DNA from: Burkholderia sp. OK233
GTDB taxonomy: Bacteria; Pseudomonadota; Gammaproteobacteria; Burkholderiales; Burkholderiaceae
Reading direction: 5' to 3'
Assembly: GCF_900230185.1 (NCBI RefSeq)
Contig: NZ_OCSR01000001.1
Coordinates: 4,898,001-4,962,000 of the forward strand
Length of the DNA: 64,000 bases
Each line of letters starts with the position of its first letter. Position 1 is the stretch's first letter. The notes beneath the pieces were generated by a model. That model searched no databases. It was not told the DNA's origin and saw only the letters and a program-made list of their open reading frames with translations. Below, piece by piece: positions 50,848-59,551 of the stretch. The translations under genes were made by a program, and so were the position numbers.

Positions 50848-52302
50848 ATGACCACTTCCTACAATGTACCGCTGATCATTCGCGGCAAGCTCATCGAAGG
50901 CGACGCGCTGACATTTGGCGGCCGTCGCGGCGGCGTCTCCTTTACGGCGCCGGACGTGAGCCGCCATGTCGACGAACTGACTCTGCGCGCGCCGTCGCAG
51001 ATGGCTGACCTGTACACACTGAGTCTCGAGCAGATCGTCGACTATCTGGTCGAACTTGGCCAGCACCTCAATTTTGCCGACAACCGTCATTTGCAGCAGG
51101 CCTTCGAGCTGTCTTGCGCCACATCCGGGCTGTCGGAAAGCATTCTGCGTTTTCACTACACACGCACGCCGCGCCTCTTTCAACGCGACGAATTGCACAA
51201 CATCGTCGCGCGTTCGGTCGGCGCTGAGTATCTGGAGGGCTGGGTCGAGCAGCCGGGCAGTCTGCCGGGCGTCACGGCGCGCACCCGTGCATTCGGCGCG
51301 CGCTGCGTTCACGTGATTGCGGGCAATGCGCCGGTGGTCGCGGTGCTGACACTGATTCGCAATGCGCTCACACGCTCGGACGCGATCATCAAGGCGCCGT
51401 CAAACGATCCGCTGACGTCGATGGCGCTGGCCCGCACGATGATCGACATGGCGCCGGATCATCCGCTGACGAAACACCTGAGTGTCGCTTACTGGAAAGG
51501 GGGCGACGAAGCGGTGGAGCGGCATATCTACGATCCCCGCAAGATCGAGAAGCTGATTGCATGGGGCGGTTTCGATTCGGTCAAGCACATTACGCGCTAT
51601 CTGCAACCTGGCCTTGATCTGATCACGCTCGATCCGAAACTGAGCGGCACGATCATCGGCCGCGAAGCCTTCGCCGATGAGGCGACGCTGGCCAGCGTGG
51701 CAAGGCGCCTGGCGCTCGATGTCGGTGCGCAGAACCAGGAAGCCTGTGTGAGTGCGCGCGTGATCTATGTGCAGTCGGGCACCGATGAAGCGGGCCTCGC
51801 GCGGTGCGCAAAGCTTGCCGAACTCACGTTTGCGGCACTGCAGACCCTGCCCGAGAACCTTTCCACATCCCACAAGGCATTCGATCCGTTGCTGAAAGAA
51901 GAACTCGACGGCATCCGCATGATGGGGGACGACTACACGGTCTTCGGCGGCAGAAGCAATGAGGGTGCTTTGATAGTCTCGCGCGACGGCGCGCCGGTCA
52001 GCTTTTCGCGCATCCTCGGTTGCCGCGTGGGCAATCTGGTGCCGATAGATGAGATCGACACCGCCGTGCGTTCGGTCAACGCGTATACGCAGACCATCGG
52101 CATTTTTCCTGAAGCACTCAAACACACGTTGCGCGACCGGCTCGCGTATCAAGGCGCGCAACGGCTGGTGTCGCTCGGCGCGGCCGCCACCTTGCAGCAC
52201 AACCTCGACCGCCAGGATGCGATCGAACCGATCCGCCGCACCGTGAAATGGGTCACCGAAGAGACGGCCGATCCAGGGCTGGTGGAATCGTTGGCAGGCT
52301 AA
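50848..52302 (+). CDS. LuxC-like acyl-CoA/acyl-protein reductase
   Basis: This 484-residue protein shows LuxC family features: IAGNAPVVAVLTLIRNAL, SDAIIKAPSNDPLT, and NQEACVSARV with the probable catalytic Cys300. LuxC reduces an activated acyl group to an aldehyde with NADPH. It starts 7 bases after the LuxE-like stop and is followed by an SDR that could handle the aldehyde or alcohol. No luciferase (LuxAB) or LuxD gene is present, so a bioluminescence role is excluded; reduction of a pathway carboxylate is the simplest idea. Confidence 0.78.
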   Translation: MTTSYNVPLIIRGKLIEGDALTFGGRRGGVSFTAPDVSRHVDELTLRAPSQMADLYTLSLEQIVDYLVELGQHLNFADNRHLQQAFELSCATSGLSESILRFHYTRTPRLFQRDELHNIVARSVGAEYLEGWVEQPGSLPGVTARTRAFGARCVHVIAGNAPVVAVLTLIRNALTRSDAIIKAPSNDPLTSMALARTMIDMAPDHPLTKHLSVAYWKGGDEAVERHIYDPRKIEKLIAWGGFDSVKHITRYLQPGLDLITLDPKLSGTIIGREAFADEATLASVARRLALDVGAQNQEACVSARVIYVQSGTDEAGLARCAKLAELTFAALQTLPENLSTSHKAFDPLLKEELDGIRMMGDDYTVFGGRSNEGALIVSRDGAPVSFSRILGCRVGNLVPIDEIDTAVRSVNAYTQTIGIFPEALKHTLRDRLAYQGAQRLVSLGAAATLQHNLDRQDAIEPIRRTVKWVTEETADPGLVESLAG

Positions 52303-52354
52303 GCGCGGTCGCGCCGCGATTGCGCAATCAACTTTAAATGAAAGAGCGAAACTT

Positions 52355-53089
52355 ATGAATTCGATAGACGGCAAGGTCATCATGATTACCGGGGCGAGCA
52401 GCGGCATCGGCGAAGCGACCGCCAGACGGCTGGCCCAGCAGGGCGCCAAACTCGTGTTGGCCGCACGGCGCACGGATCGCCTGAAGCAACTGGCGGAGCA
52501 ACTCGGTGGCGACGCCAACGTGCTGTGGGCCGCCACTGACGTCACGCAAGCTGCCGACCTGCAACAACTCGCGGAGAAGGCGCGCGAGCGCTTCGGCCGC
52601 GTCGACGTGCTGGTCAACAATGCCGGCATCATGCCTGTATCGATGATCGCGCAAGGCTGCGTCGACGACTGGAACCGCATGATCGACGTGAATATCAAGG
52701 GCGTGCTGTATGGCATTCACGCGGTGCTCGGCGGCATGCTGGAGCAGGGCTCGGGACATGTGATCAATATTTCATCGGTGGCGGGATTGACGGTGGGGCC
52801 AGGCGGTGCCGTCTATTCGGCGACCAAATTCGCGGTGCGTGCGATCAGCGAGGGTTTGCGTCAGGAATGCGTGGGCAAGGTGCGCGTGACCTCGATCTGC
52901 CCAGGTCTCGTCGCGAGCGAACTCACCGACAGCATTACGGTGCCGGCTTTCCGCGAGCGCGCGCAAAAACTGTTCGAGGGCGCTATGTCGCCTGACGTGA
53001 TCGCCGACGCGATCGTCTATGCGATTGCGCAACCGGAACATGTTGCGGTCAATGAGATCGTCGTGCGGCCGCTCTCGCAAAGTTTCTGA
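52355..53089 (+). CDS. Short-chain dehydrogenase/reductase (SDR)
   Basis: A 244-residue SDR with TGASSGIGEA, NNAGIMPVS and the catalytic YSATK. It belongs to the YdfG/serine-dehydrogenase-like subgroup (C-terminal NEIVVRPLSQ). It follows the LuxC-like gene by 52 bases on the same strand. It could interconvert an aldehyde or ketone and an alcohol made in that set. Substrate unknown. Confidence 0.84.
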   Translation: MNSIDGKVIMITGASSGIGEATARRLAQQGAKLVLAARRTDRLKQLAEQLGGDANVLWAATDVTQAADLQQLAEKARERFGRVDVLVNNAGIMPVSMIAQGCVDDWNRMIDVNIKGVLYGIHAVLGGMLEQGSGHVINISSVAGLTVGPGGAVYSATKFAVRAISEGLRQECVGKVRVTSICPGLVASELTDSITVPAFRERAQKLFEGAMSPDVIADAIVYAIAQPEHVAVNEIVVRPLSQSF

Positions 53090-53245
53090 AGCAGAGAATG
53101 ACCAGCGGTGTGAGGACGAGGCGCCTTTTGCCGGCGATCAGCACTACAATGCATCAGCCGAACGCCGCTGCGGATTGCGCCGAGAAGGGCGCATTCAACC
53201 GCATCAGCGGTGCTTCGTTTTCCCTGCATTGTGTGCCGCCTATCT

Positions 53246-54001
53246 ATGCCTTCGACGCTTACCGATACCGCCGCACCTTCCACGTCCGCGGCACTCGCCT
53301 CGCCCTCACGAAAGCGAGCCACGCTCAGCCGTCTACTGAAAGAGGCGCGCCTGGCGTTTTCGGAGAAGGGCCTCGCGGGCGCACGTGTGGACGATATCGC
53401 GCGGGCAGCGGGAGTGACCAAGCAGCTCGTCTATCACTATTTCAGCAGCAAGGAACAGTTGTTCGCCAGCGTGCTCGACGAGTCCGCGCAAGACGTGCTG
53501 GCCGATCTGCTGGCCCTCGAACTCGATCACCTGCCGCCGGTGGAGGCATTGCGGGTTTTTCTGCAACACGCGATCGATCAATACCGGCTCGATCCGACGC
53601 TCGGCTCCCTGGCGCAGGAAAGCCTGCGGTTTCACGAGCACAACACGCGTCCCGTCGAACGCAACCGTTTCGTCGATCTGGCGCCCGCGCTGGTCGCGCA
53701 GATGGAGCGTATCCTGCAGCGCGGGGCGGCGAGCGGCGAGTTTCGTGACGGCGTGGATGCGCGCATGTTCTATGCCGCGTGCGCGCTGCTGACTACCGGT
53801 GGCTTCACCAATCACTACACCGTGTCCGCGGTCGCCGGTTTCGATACGACGTCCGCGGCGGGCGCGGCAGCATGGCGTGAATTCTCGGTGGACTTCGTGC
53901 TTTCCACGTTGCTTGCCAGCGACCGGCCACCGCTGAAGCGGCCGGCTTTGACGGCTTTAGCAGACGCCCCACGCGGCAAGAATCGCCATGACGAAGCCTG
54001 A
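53246..54001 (+). CDS. TetR-family transcriptional regulator
   Basis: A 251-residue regulator with a Ser/Thr/Ala-rich leader (1 to about 28), the helix-turn-helix at about residues 45-65 (ARVDDIARAAGVTKQLVYHYF) and a C-terminal domain of the TetR_C subgroup. The ATG at 53246 was chosen; an upstream ATG-less frame start at 53210 adds little. Its 3' end overlaps the convergent flavoprotein gene by 45 bases. Likely local repressor; effector unknown. Confidence 0.83.
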   Translation: MPSTLTDTAAPSTSAALASPSRKRATLSRLLKEARLAFSEKGLAGARVDDIARAAGVTKQLVYHYFSSKEQLFASVLDESAQDVLADLLALELDHLPPVEALRVFLQHAIDQYRLDPTLGSLAQESLRFHEHNTRPVERNRFVDLAPALVAQMERILQRGAASGEFRDGVDARMFYAACALLTTGGFTNHYTVSAVAGFDTTSAAGAAAWREFSVDFVLSTLLASDRPPLKRPALTALADAPRGKNRHDEA

Positions 54002-55603
54002 TTGGGCCGTACCGCGCCGCTCGGCTTTGCCGACGTAGCGTTGCACGCGTTGCGCGGCAATGCGGCCCGGCATGCCGTTCACGCCGCCACCCGGATGAAT
54101 GCCGGCGCCCCCGAAGTACAAACCGCGTATCGGCAGCGTCGCACCACCCAGCCCGTACGCAGGCCGAAATTTGTTCGAGCGCATCGTGCTGGTGTCGATA
54201 TGCACCACGCAACCATTGACGGTGTTCAGCCGTTGCGTGAAATCTGGCGCCGCCTCCATGCGGCGCGCAATCTCAAACTCTTTCAACCCGTCCACATAGT
54301 CGCTCGCCTGGTCGATCACCTGTTGCGTCACGCGTTCGCGAATCGTATCCCAGCCTTCGCGTGGCTGGGTCGGCATGGCAGGCGGGTAAAGATACACCGT
54401 GTCCTGCCCAGCAGGCGCCTGTGACGGATCGACTGCGCTCGGCGCCGTGATTGTCAGATAGGGCAAGGTGGGGACTTCCCCACGCGCCGAAGCACGGAAG
54501 TTTTCCAGCACGGCCTCCGTGGTGCCGATCAGCAAGCAGGCCTTGCGCAGATCGAGACCGTCGCCGCGCTTCGCCTCGAAGCGCTTGAGCGATATCTGGC
54601 CGCGCAGGGCCATGTCGACCTTCAGCGGCGACGCGCCGTGCGCATTCGCCGGTGCATGCGCCATGCGCGTCAACAGGCGCTTTTCGACCCGGCCGGGCGT
54701 AACCAGTTCGAGCGCGACCTTCGGATGACAGCTCGCGATGACCGCATGCGCATAGAACGTGCGGCCGTCGGCGAGACGTACGCCACGCGCTGCGTGGTCG
54801 TCCGCGATGATCTCCGCGACGCTTGCCGAGGTCATGACTTCGCCGCCCAGCTCCCGCAGCCGTGCAGCCATCGCGTTAGACAGCGTCTGCATGCCGCCGA
54901 CCACGCGGCCCACGCCGAAGCGGTGCAAAAAGCCGAGCAGCGCGTAATAGATGCCGCTACCGTCAGCCGTAATGGGACCGGCGAGGCCGGTCAGGCAACA
55001 CATCGCGGAGATTGTCACCGGGTGTTCGAAATGCTCCTGGGCGGCCTGATAAGCCGAGCCGGTGAGCAGCGCCATCAGTTCGGGTTTCAGCTTGCGATTG
55101 CGCAGCGCCGCCTTGAAGGCCTCGAATTTCGCGCCGAGGTTTTTATCCGCCGGGTCGACGCGCATCATCGGCACGGCCATGTCGATGAAGGCGAACACGA
55201 CCTTGATGAAGGAGAGAAACGCGTCGGCATCTTTCGGGCTATAGCGGCGAATCTCGGCCGCGGTCTTCTCCGGGTCGCGCCAGAACACCAGCGAGGTGCC
55301 ATCCGGATGCAAATAGACGTAACCCGGCGTCAGTTCGATCTGACGAAAGCCGTGCCGTTCGAGCTGCAATTCGGCGGGCACGCGCGGATGCACGCGCATC
55401 GACATCATGTCGAGCGCACACGGATGAACCATGTGCTGTGGCGCACCTTCCAGCAGATAGCCCGACGAAGCCATGCCACCCACCTTGTCGAGCGCTTCGA
55501 GCACCAGCACCTTCTTGCCGGCCTCGGCGAGATAGCAGCCCGCGGATAGCCCATTGTGGCCGCCGCCAACGATCAACGCGTCATAAGTCTTTTCTGTTGC
55601 CAT
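53957..55603 (-). CDS. FAD-dependent oxidoreductase, phytoene-desaturase/PYROXD2-like
   Basis: The 548-residue flavoprotein has the FAD motif VGGGHNGLSAGCYLAEAG and VLEALDKVGGMASS typical of phytoene desaturase/carotenoid isomerase-like proteins, a middle motif VVGGMQTLSNAMAARL, and the C-terminal GLGGATLPIRGLYFGGAGIHPGGGVNGMPG. Members desaturate or isomerise hydrophobic substrates. GGAGACA (55611-55605) supports the ATG at 55603. It is divergent from the P450 at 55799 with a 195-base gap. Role in introducing a double bond into a cyclic intermediate is speculative. Confidence 0.83.
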   Translation of the reverse strand: MATEKTYDALIVGGGHNGLSAGCYLAEAGKKVLVLEALDKVGGMASSGYLLEGAPQHMVHPCALDMMSMRVHPRVPAELQLERHGFRQIELTPGYVYLHPDGTSLVFWRDPEKTAAEIRRYSPKDADAFLSFIKVVFAFIDMAVPMMRVDPADKNLGAKFEAFKAALRNRKLKPELMALLTGSAYQAAQEHFEHPVTISAMCCLTGLAGPITADGSGIYYALLGFLHRFGVGRVVGGMQTLSNAMAARLRELGGEVMTSASVAEIIADDHAARGVRLADGRTFYAHAVIASCHPKVALELVTPGRVEKRLLTRMAHAPANAHGASPLKVDMALRGQISLKRFEAKRGDGLDLRKACLLIGTTEAVLENFRASARGEVPTLPYLTITAPSAVDPSQAPAGQDTVYLYPPAMPTQPREGWDTIRERVTQQVIDQASDYVDGLKEFEIARRMEAAPDFTQRLNTVNGCVVHIDTSTMRSNKFRPAYGLGGATLPIRGLYFGGAGIHPGGGVNGMPGRIAAQRVQRYVGKAERRGTAQSGFVMAILAAWGVC

Positions 55604-55798
55604 GTGTCTCCGTCCTTTTTCGTTGTCAGGGTGCATGGGCGTTTGCGTCGATCGCAGTGCGCGCCTTTTGTCTTGCCTCCATGCCTTAAGTGGATCACAA
55701 TCGACGAATCTGTTCAATATAATGCGCTGACCGCGGGTCAAACGGTTATCAGGCTGATCCCTGGGTTCGCGCGCCGAATATCAACGATGGAGACAGGC

Positions 55799-57076
55799 AT
55801 GAGCACACCCGCCGCAGCAACTTCGCTCGAGAGCGCCTTCGCGGGCGTCGCGGACAACTACAAAGGCAGCGACGTCGATCTGCACGCGATTTATCGCGAC
55901 ATGCGCCGCAACTCGCCGGTCATCGCGGAAGACTTCATGGCGCGCCTGGGCGTGCCGAACATTGCCGGCCTGGACGCAAACCGGCCCACGTTTACGCTGT
56001 TCAAGTACAAGGATGTGATGTCGGTGTTGCGCGATGCCACCCACTTCACGAGCGGCTTTATCGCCGAAGGACTCGGCGCGTTCTTCGACGGCCTGATCCT
56101 GACCGGCATGGACGGCGAAGCGCATCGTCGCGCGCGTTCGCTGTTGCAACCGGTCTTCATGCCCGACGTGGTGAATCGCTGGCGCGAGACTAAAATGGCA
56201 CCGATCGTACGCAGCGAATATATCGAGCCGATGGTGTCGAAGCGCCGCGCCGATCTGATGGACTTCGGCCTGCATTTCCCGATCCGTTTGATCTATTCGC
56301 TGATTGGCTTTCCCGACAATCGTCCCGAACAGATCGAGCAATACGCCGCGTGGGCGCTGGCGATTCTGGCGGGCCCGCAGGTCGATGCCCAAAAAGCCGC
56401 CCAGGCGCGCAAAGCGGCGATGGAAGCCGCCCAGGCGCTCTACGACGCGGTCAAGCTCGAAGTGACTGAAGTGCGCAAGAACGGTGCGCAAGGCGACGAT
56501 CTGATTTGCCGGCTGATCCGCGCGGAGTACGAAGGGCGCTCTCTGGATGACCACGAGGTGGCGACTTTCGTGCGCTCATTGCTGCCGGCGGCGGGTGAGA
56601 CCACCACACGCACGTTCGGCTCGCTGATGGTGGCGTTGCTGGAGCGGCCCGAACTCCTCGAGCGGGTGCGTGCGGATCGCAGCCTCGTGCCGAAAGCGAT
56701 CGACGAAGCCGTGCGTTTCGAACCGGTAGCGACGTTCAAGGTGCGCCAGGCGGCGCAGGACACGGAGATCGGCGGCTTCAGCATTCCGAAGGGCGCGATG
56801 GTGCAATGTATCGTGTCGTCGGCGAATCGCGATGAGGAGGTGTTCGAGAACAGCGAGAGCTTCGATATCGATCGCAAGCTCAAACCGTCGTTTGGCTTCG
56901 GCTTTGGTCCGCACATGTGCATCGGGCAGTTCATCGCCAAGGTCGAACTCTCCGTGGCGGTGAATACCATCCTCGACCTGCTGCCGAATCTGCGGCTCGA
57001 TCCGGATATGCCGAAGCCGCAGATCGTCGGTGCCCAATTGCGCGGGCCGCACGCGCTGCATGTGATCTGGGATTGA
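55799..57076 (+). CDS. Cytochrome P450 (bacterial class I), paralogue of the 46782 gene
   Basis: A 425-residue P450: I-helix AAGETTT (264-270), ExxR at 303-306, heme Cys374 in SFGFGFGPHMCIGQ. GGAGACA at 55789-55795 precedes the ATG at 55799. A perfect TATAAT at 55718-55723 with a TGTTCA just before it, and no good -35, suggests an activated promoter. A ferredoxin gene faces it across a terminator. The two P450s probably hydroxylate different positions or intermediates of one substrate, as in dit-type pathways (inference). Confidence 0.9.
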   Translation: MSTPAAATSLESAFAGVADNYKGSDVDLHAIYRDMRRNSPVIAEDFMARLGVPNIAGLDANRPTFTLFKYKDVMSVLRDATHFTSGFIAEGLGAFFDGLILTGMDGEAHRRARSLLQPVFMPDVVNRWRETKMAPIVRSEYIEPMVSKRRADLMDFGLHFPIRLIYSLIGFPDNRPEQIEQYAAWALAILAGPQVDAQKAAQARKAAMEAAQALYDAVKLEVTEVRKNGAQGDDLICRLIRAEYEGRSLDDHEVATFVRSLLPAAGETTTRTFGSLMVALLERPELLERVRADRSLVPKAIDEAVRFEPVATFKVRQAAQDTEIGGFSIPKGAMVQCIVSSANRDEEVFENSESFDIDRKLKPSFGFGFGPHMCIGQFIAKVELSVAVNTILDLLPNLRLDPDMPKPQIVGAQLRGPHALHVIWD

Positions 57077-57103
57077 CGAAAGAACCCGGCGACGAAATTA
57101 AAG

Positions 57104-57127
57104 AGGCGACCCTTGAGTCGCCTTTTT
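57104..57127. terminator. Bidirectional terminator between P450 and ferredoxin genes
   Basis: AGGCGAC (57104-57110) pairs with GTCGCCT (57116-57122) and is followed by a T run on the plus strand; an A-rich flank on the left gives T residues for the minus strand. The convergent genes share it. Confidence 0.8.
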
Positions 57128-57147
57128 ACTGCCGAAAAGATAGTCGC

Positions 57148-57471
57148 TCAGATCTGTGAAACGGGCAGGTGCACGACAAGACCGTCGAGTTCCGCGCTCA
57201 TGGTCAGCATGCACGACAGGCGGCTATTTGCCCTGCGTGGCTCGGCGGTACTGTCGAGCATCGCGTCTTCCATATCGTCGATCGGCGGCAATCTGTCTTG
57301 CCAGGTTTCTTCGACAAACACGTGGCAGGTACAGCATTGGCATGCGCCACCGCAGTCGCCGCTGATCCCGGCGATGTTGCGTTCGAGCGCGCTTTGCATC
57401 ACCGTCGCGCCAACGGCTGCGTCGACATCGGTGCGCGTGCCGTCGTGCATGATGTATGAGAGTTTGGGCAT
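57148..57471 (-). CDS. [2Fe-2S] ferredoxin, adrenodoxin/putidaredoxin type
   Basis: A 107-residue ferredoxin with cluster ligands C40, C46, C49 (C-x5-C-x2-C) and C87 in RLSCMLTM. This vertebrate-adrenodoxin/putidaredoxin type feeds class I P450s. An extra pair of Cys (C44, C47) lies inside the cluster loop. GGAGACG precedes the ATG at 57471. It is the only ferredoxin gene in the window and the natural electron donor of the two P450s; the reductase at 7437 is a candidate partner. Confidence 0.9.
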   Translation of the reverse strand: MPKLSYIMHDGTRTDVDAAVGATVMQSALERNIAGISGDCGGACQCCTCHVFVEETWQDRLPPIDDMEDAMLDSTAEPRRANSRLSCMLTMSAELDGLVVHLPVSQI

Positions 57472-57547
57472 GGTCGTCTCCTTTATAGCGTTGTTGAAGC
57501 GCCGGTTTTCGATTCGCGCGGGTCCGCGTGCAACGTGAATGGCAGAC

Positions 57548-58672
57548 CTATAGCGACCGGCTGATGATTTCCTTCATGATTTCCGAGGTGCCGCCGTAAA
57601 TTCGCGCCACCCGCGCATCCACCCATGCCTTGCCGATCCGGTACTCGCTCATATAGCCGTAACCGCCGTGCAATTGCAGCATTTCGTCGAGCAGCTTGCC
57701 TTGCAATTCGGAGCCGACCAGTTTGCACATCGCGCCAACTTCGGCGGTCAGTTCGCCGCGCATCGCGCGACCAAGGCAGTCGTCGACGAATGCGCGCAAC
57801 ATGGTGGCTTGCGCCTTGACTTCAGCCAGCTTGAAGCGTGTGTTCTGAAAGTCGAACACGGGTTTGCCAAACACTCGCCGGTCACGGGTGTACTGGATGG
57901 TCTCCTCGAGCAACGCCTCGATCGAGGTCGCCGCGCGAATCCCGATGATGGTCCGTTCCCATGCGAGCTGATGGGTCAGATAGCTGAAGCCCTTGTTTTC
58001 TTCACCGAGCCGGTTGCCGGCCGGCACGCGCACGTTGTCGAAAAAGAGTTCGGACGTATCCTGTCCTTTGAGGCCGATCTTCTCCAGCAGCTTGCCTTTG
58101 GAAAAACCCTCGGTGTCTTCTTCGACGCAGATCAGCGTGAGATCGCGCGATTGCGGATCGAGCTTGGTAGCGGTCACTATCAGGCCGGCGTTGCCGCCGT
58201 TGGTGATGAACGTCTTCTGCCCGTTGATCACGTATTGATCGCCTTCCCGGCGTGCGCCGGTGCGCATCGAACGCAGATCGCTGCCGATGCCGGGCTCGCT
58301 CATCGCGATCACGCCGATCAATTCGCCGCTCGCCATGCGCGGCAGCCAGCGCTGTTTCTGTTCTTCGCTGCCATACGCGACGAGGTACGGCGCGACGATC
58401 TCCGAGTGTGTCGTAAAACCGATGGCTGTGGCATTGACACGCGCCAGTTCCTCGATCATCACCGCGGAATGGCCGAAGTCGCCGCCGCTGCCGCCATATT
58501 CCTCGGGAACGGTCGAGCACAGCAGACCGATCTCGCCGGCTTTGCGCCAGAGCGATTTCGGCACAATGCCGGTCTGTTCCCATGCGTGCAGATTCGGCAC
58601 GATTTCAGATTCGATAAAGCGCCGGGCCTGCTCGCGAAATAATTCGTGGTCTTCCCTGAAAACGGTCCGCAT
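57548..58672 (-). CDS. Acyl-CoA dehydrogenase
   Basis: The 374-residue dehydrogenase has VPEEYGGSGGDF, AMSEPGIGSDLRSM for FAD contact, NGQKTFITNGG, the catalytic-base helix LAWERTIIG (Glu of the isovaleryl/long-chain type) and the end RIYGGTSEIMKEIISRSL. I favour the ATG at 58672, because AGGA is seven bases upstream; the ATG at 58678 leaves only one base of spacing. First step of a beta-oxidation round with the hydratase encoded upstream on this strand. Confidence 0.87.
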   Translation of the reverse strand: MRTVFREDHELFREQARRFIESEIVPNLHAWEQTGIVPKSLWRKAGEIGLLCSTVPEEYGGSGGDFGHSAVMIEELARVNATAIGFTTHSEIVAPYLVAYGSEEQKQRWLPRMASGELIGVIAMSEPGIGSDLRSMRTGARREGDQYVINGQKTFITNGGNAGLIVTATKLDPQSRDLTLICVEEDTEGFSKGKLLEKIGLKGQDTSELFFDNVRVPAGNRLGEENKGFSYLTHQLAWERTIIGIRAATSIEALLEETIQYTRDRRVFGKPVFDFQNTRFKLAEVKAQATMLRAFVDDCLGRAMRGELTAEVGAMCKLVGSELQGKLLDEMLQLHGGYGYMSEYRIGKAWVDARVARIYGGTSEIMKEIISRSL

Positions 58673-58747
58673 GGTCATGTCCTGCGATTGTCGCTCTGCG
58701 TTTGGATGGGGTGGGATCGGTCTAATGCGCGTGACTTATCCGCGCGT

Positions 58748-59551
58748 TCATTTGTCCACGTAGCGCGGTGGTCGTTTGTCGAGAAACGCATTGACCGCTT
58801 CCAGATGATCGTCGGTGTGATGCGCGAGCGCCTGATAGGCGGCGGACAACTCCAGCAACGAATCGAGTCGCATATGCTGGCCCTCGCGCAAGAGCCGTTT
58901 GGTCAGGCGCAGTGCATGCGATGGGTTGGCCGCGATGCGTTGCGCCATGGCCTGGGAATGCGCGACCAGCGTGTCAGCGGCGACGACCGCCGCCACCAGT
59001 CCCCATTCGAGCGCTTTGACCGCATCAATCGTGTCGCCGGTGAACGACATCATGCTTGCGCGTTGCATGCCGATCACGCGCGGCAGCAGCCATGCACCGC
59101 CATCGCCAGGCACGATCCCAACTTTCACGAAGCTCTCCGCGAACAGTGCTTTCTCCGATGCGATGCGAATGTCGCACATGCAGGCGAGATCGAGCCCCGC
59201 GCCGATAGCCGGACCGTTGATGGCGGCGATCACCGGCACGTCGAGCTCATAAAGCGCGAGCGGGATGCGCTGGATCGTATTGCGGTAGCTGTCGCGCACT
59301 TCGTGTGGCGAACCGGCGAAGATGCCGCCGCGCTCGCGCATGTCTTTTACGTTGCCGCCGGCGCAAAACGCGCTGCCTGTGCCGGTCAATACGAGTGCTT
59401 TGATCGTGCGGTCGCGGCGCACCTGCTGGCACAGATCGACCAGCTCATCCATTTGCGCGGGGTCAGACAGCGCATTGCGCGTTTCAGGACGGTTCAGCCA
59501 CACGGTCAGGACGGAGCCGTCTCGTTCGACGTTGAGGAAGGTTTCGCTCAT
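58748..59551 (-). CDS. Enoyl-CoA hydratase/isomerase family protein
   Basis: A 267-residue crotonase-fold enzyme: oxyanion segments SAFCAGGNVKDM and NGPAIGAGLDLACMCDIRIA, with Glu/Asp residues in FAESFVKVGIVPGDGG. The ATG at 59551 overlaps the stop of the upstream dehydrogenase subunit gene (ATGA). It hydrates a 2-enoyl-CoA made by the neighbouring dehydrogenases. Isomerase activity is possible. Confidence 0.88.
   Translation of the reverse strand: MSETFLNVERDGSVLTVWLNRPETRNALSDPAQMDELVDLCQQVRRDRTIKALVLTGTGSAFCAGGNVKDMRERGGIFAGSPHEVRDSYRNTIQRIPLALYELDVPVIAAINGPAIGAGLDLACMCDIRIASEKALFAESFVKVGIVPGDGGAWLLPRVIGMQRASMMSFTGDTIDAVKALEWGLVAAVVAADTLVAHSQAMAQRIAANPSHALRLTKRLLREGQHMRLDSLLELSAAYQALAHHTDDHLEAVNAFLDKRPPRYVDK

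Noticed and set aside
49422..52302. A bioluminescence (lux) operon.
   Set aside because: LuxA, LuxB and LuxD genes are absent and the context is catabolic.
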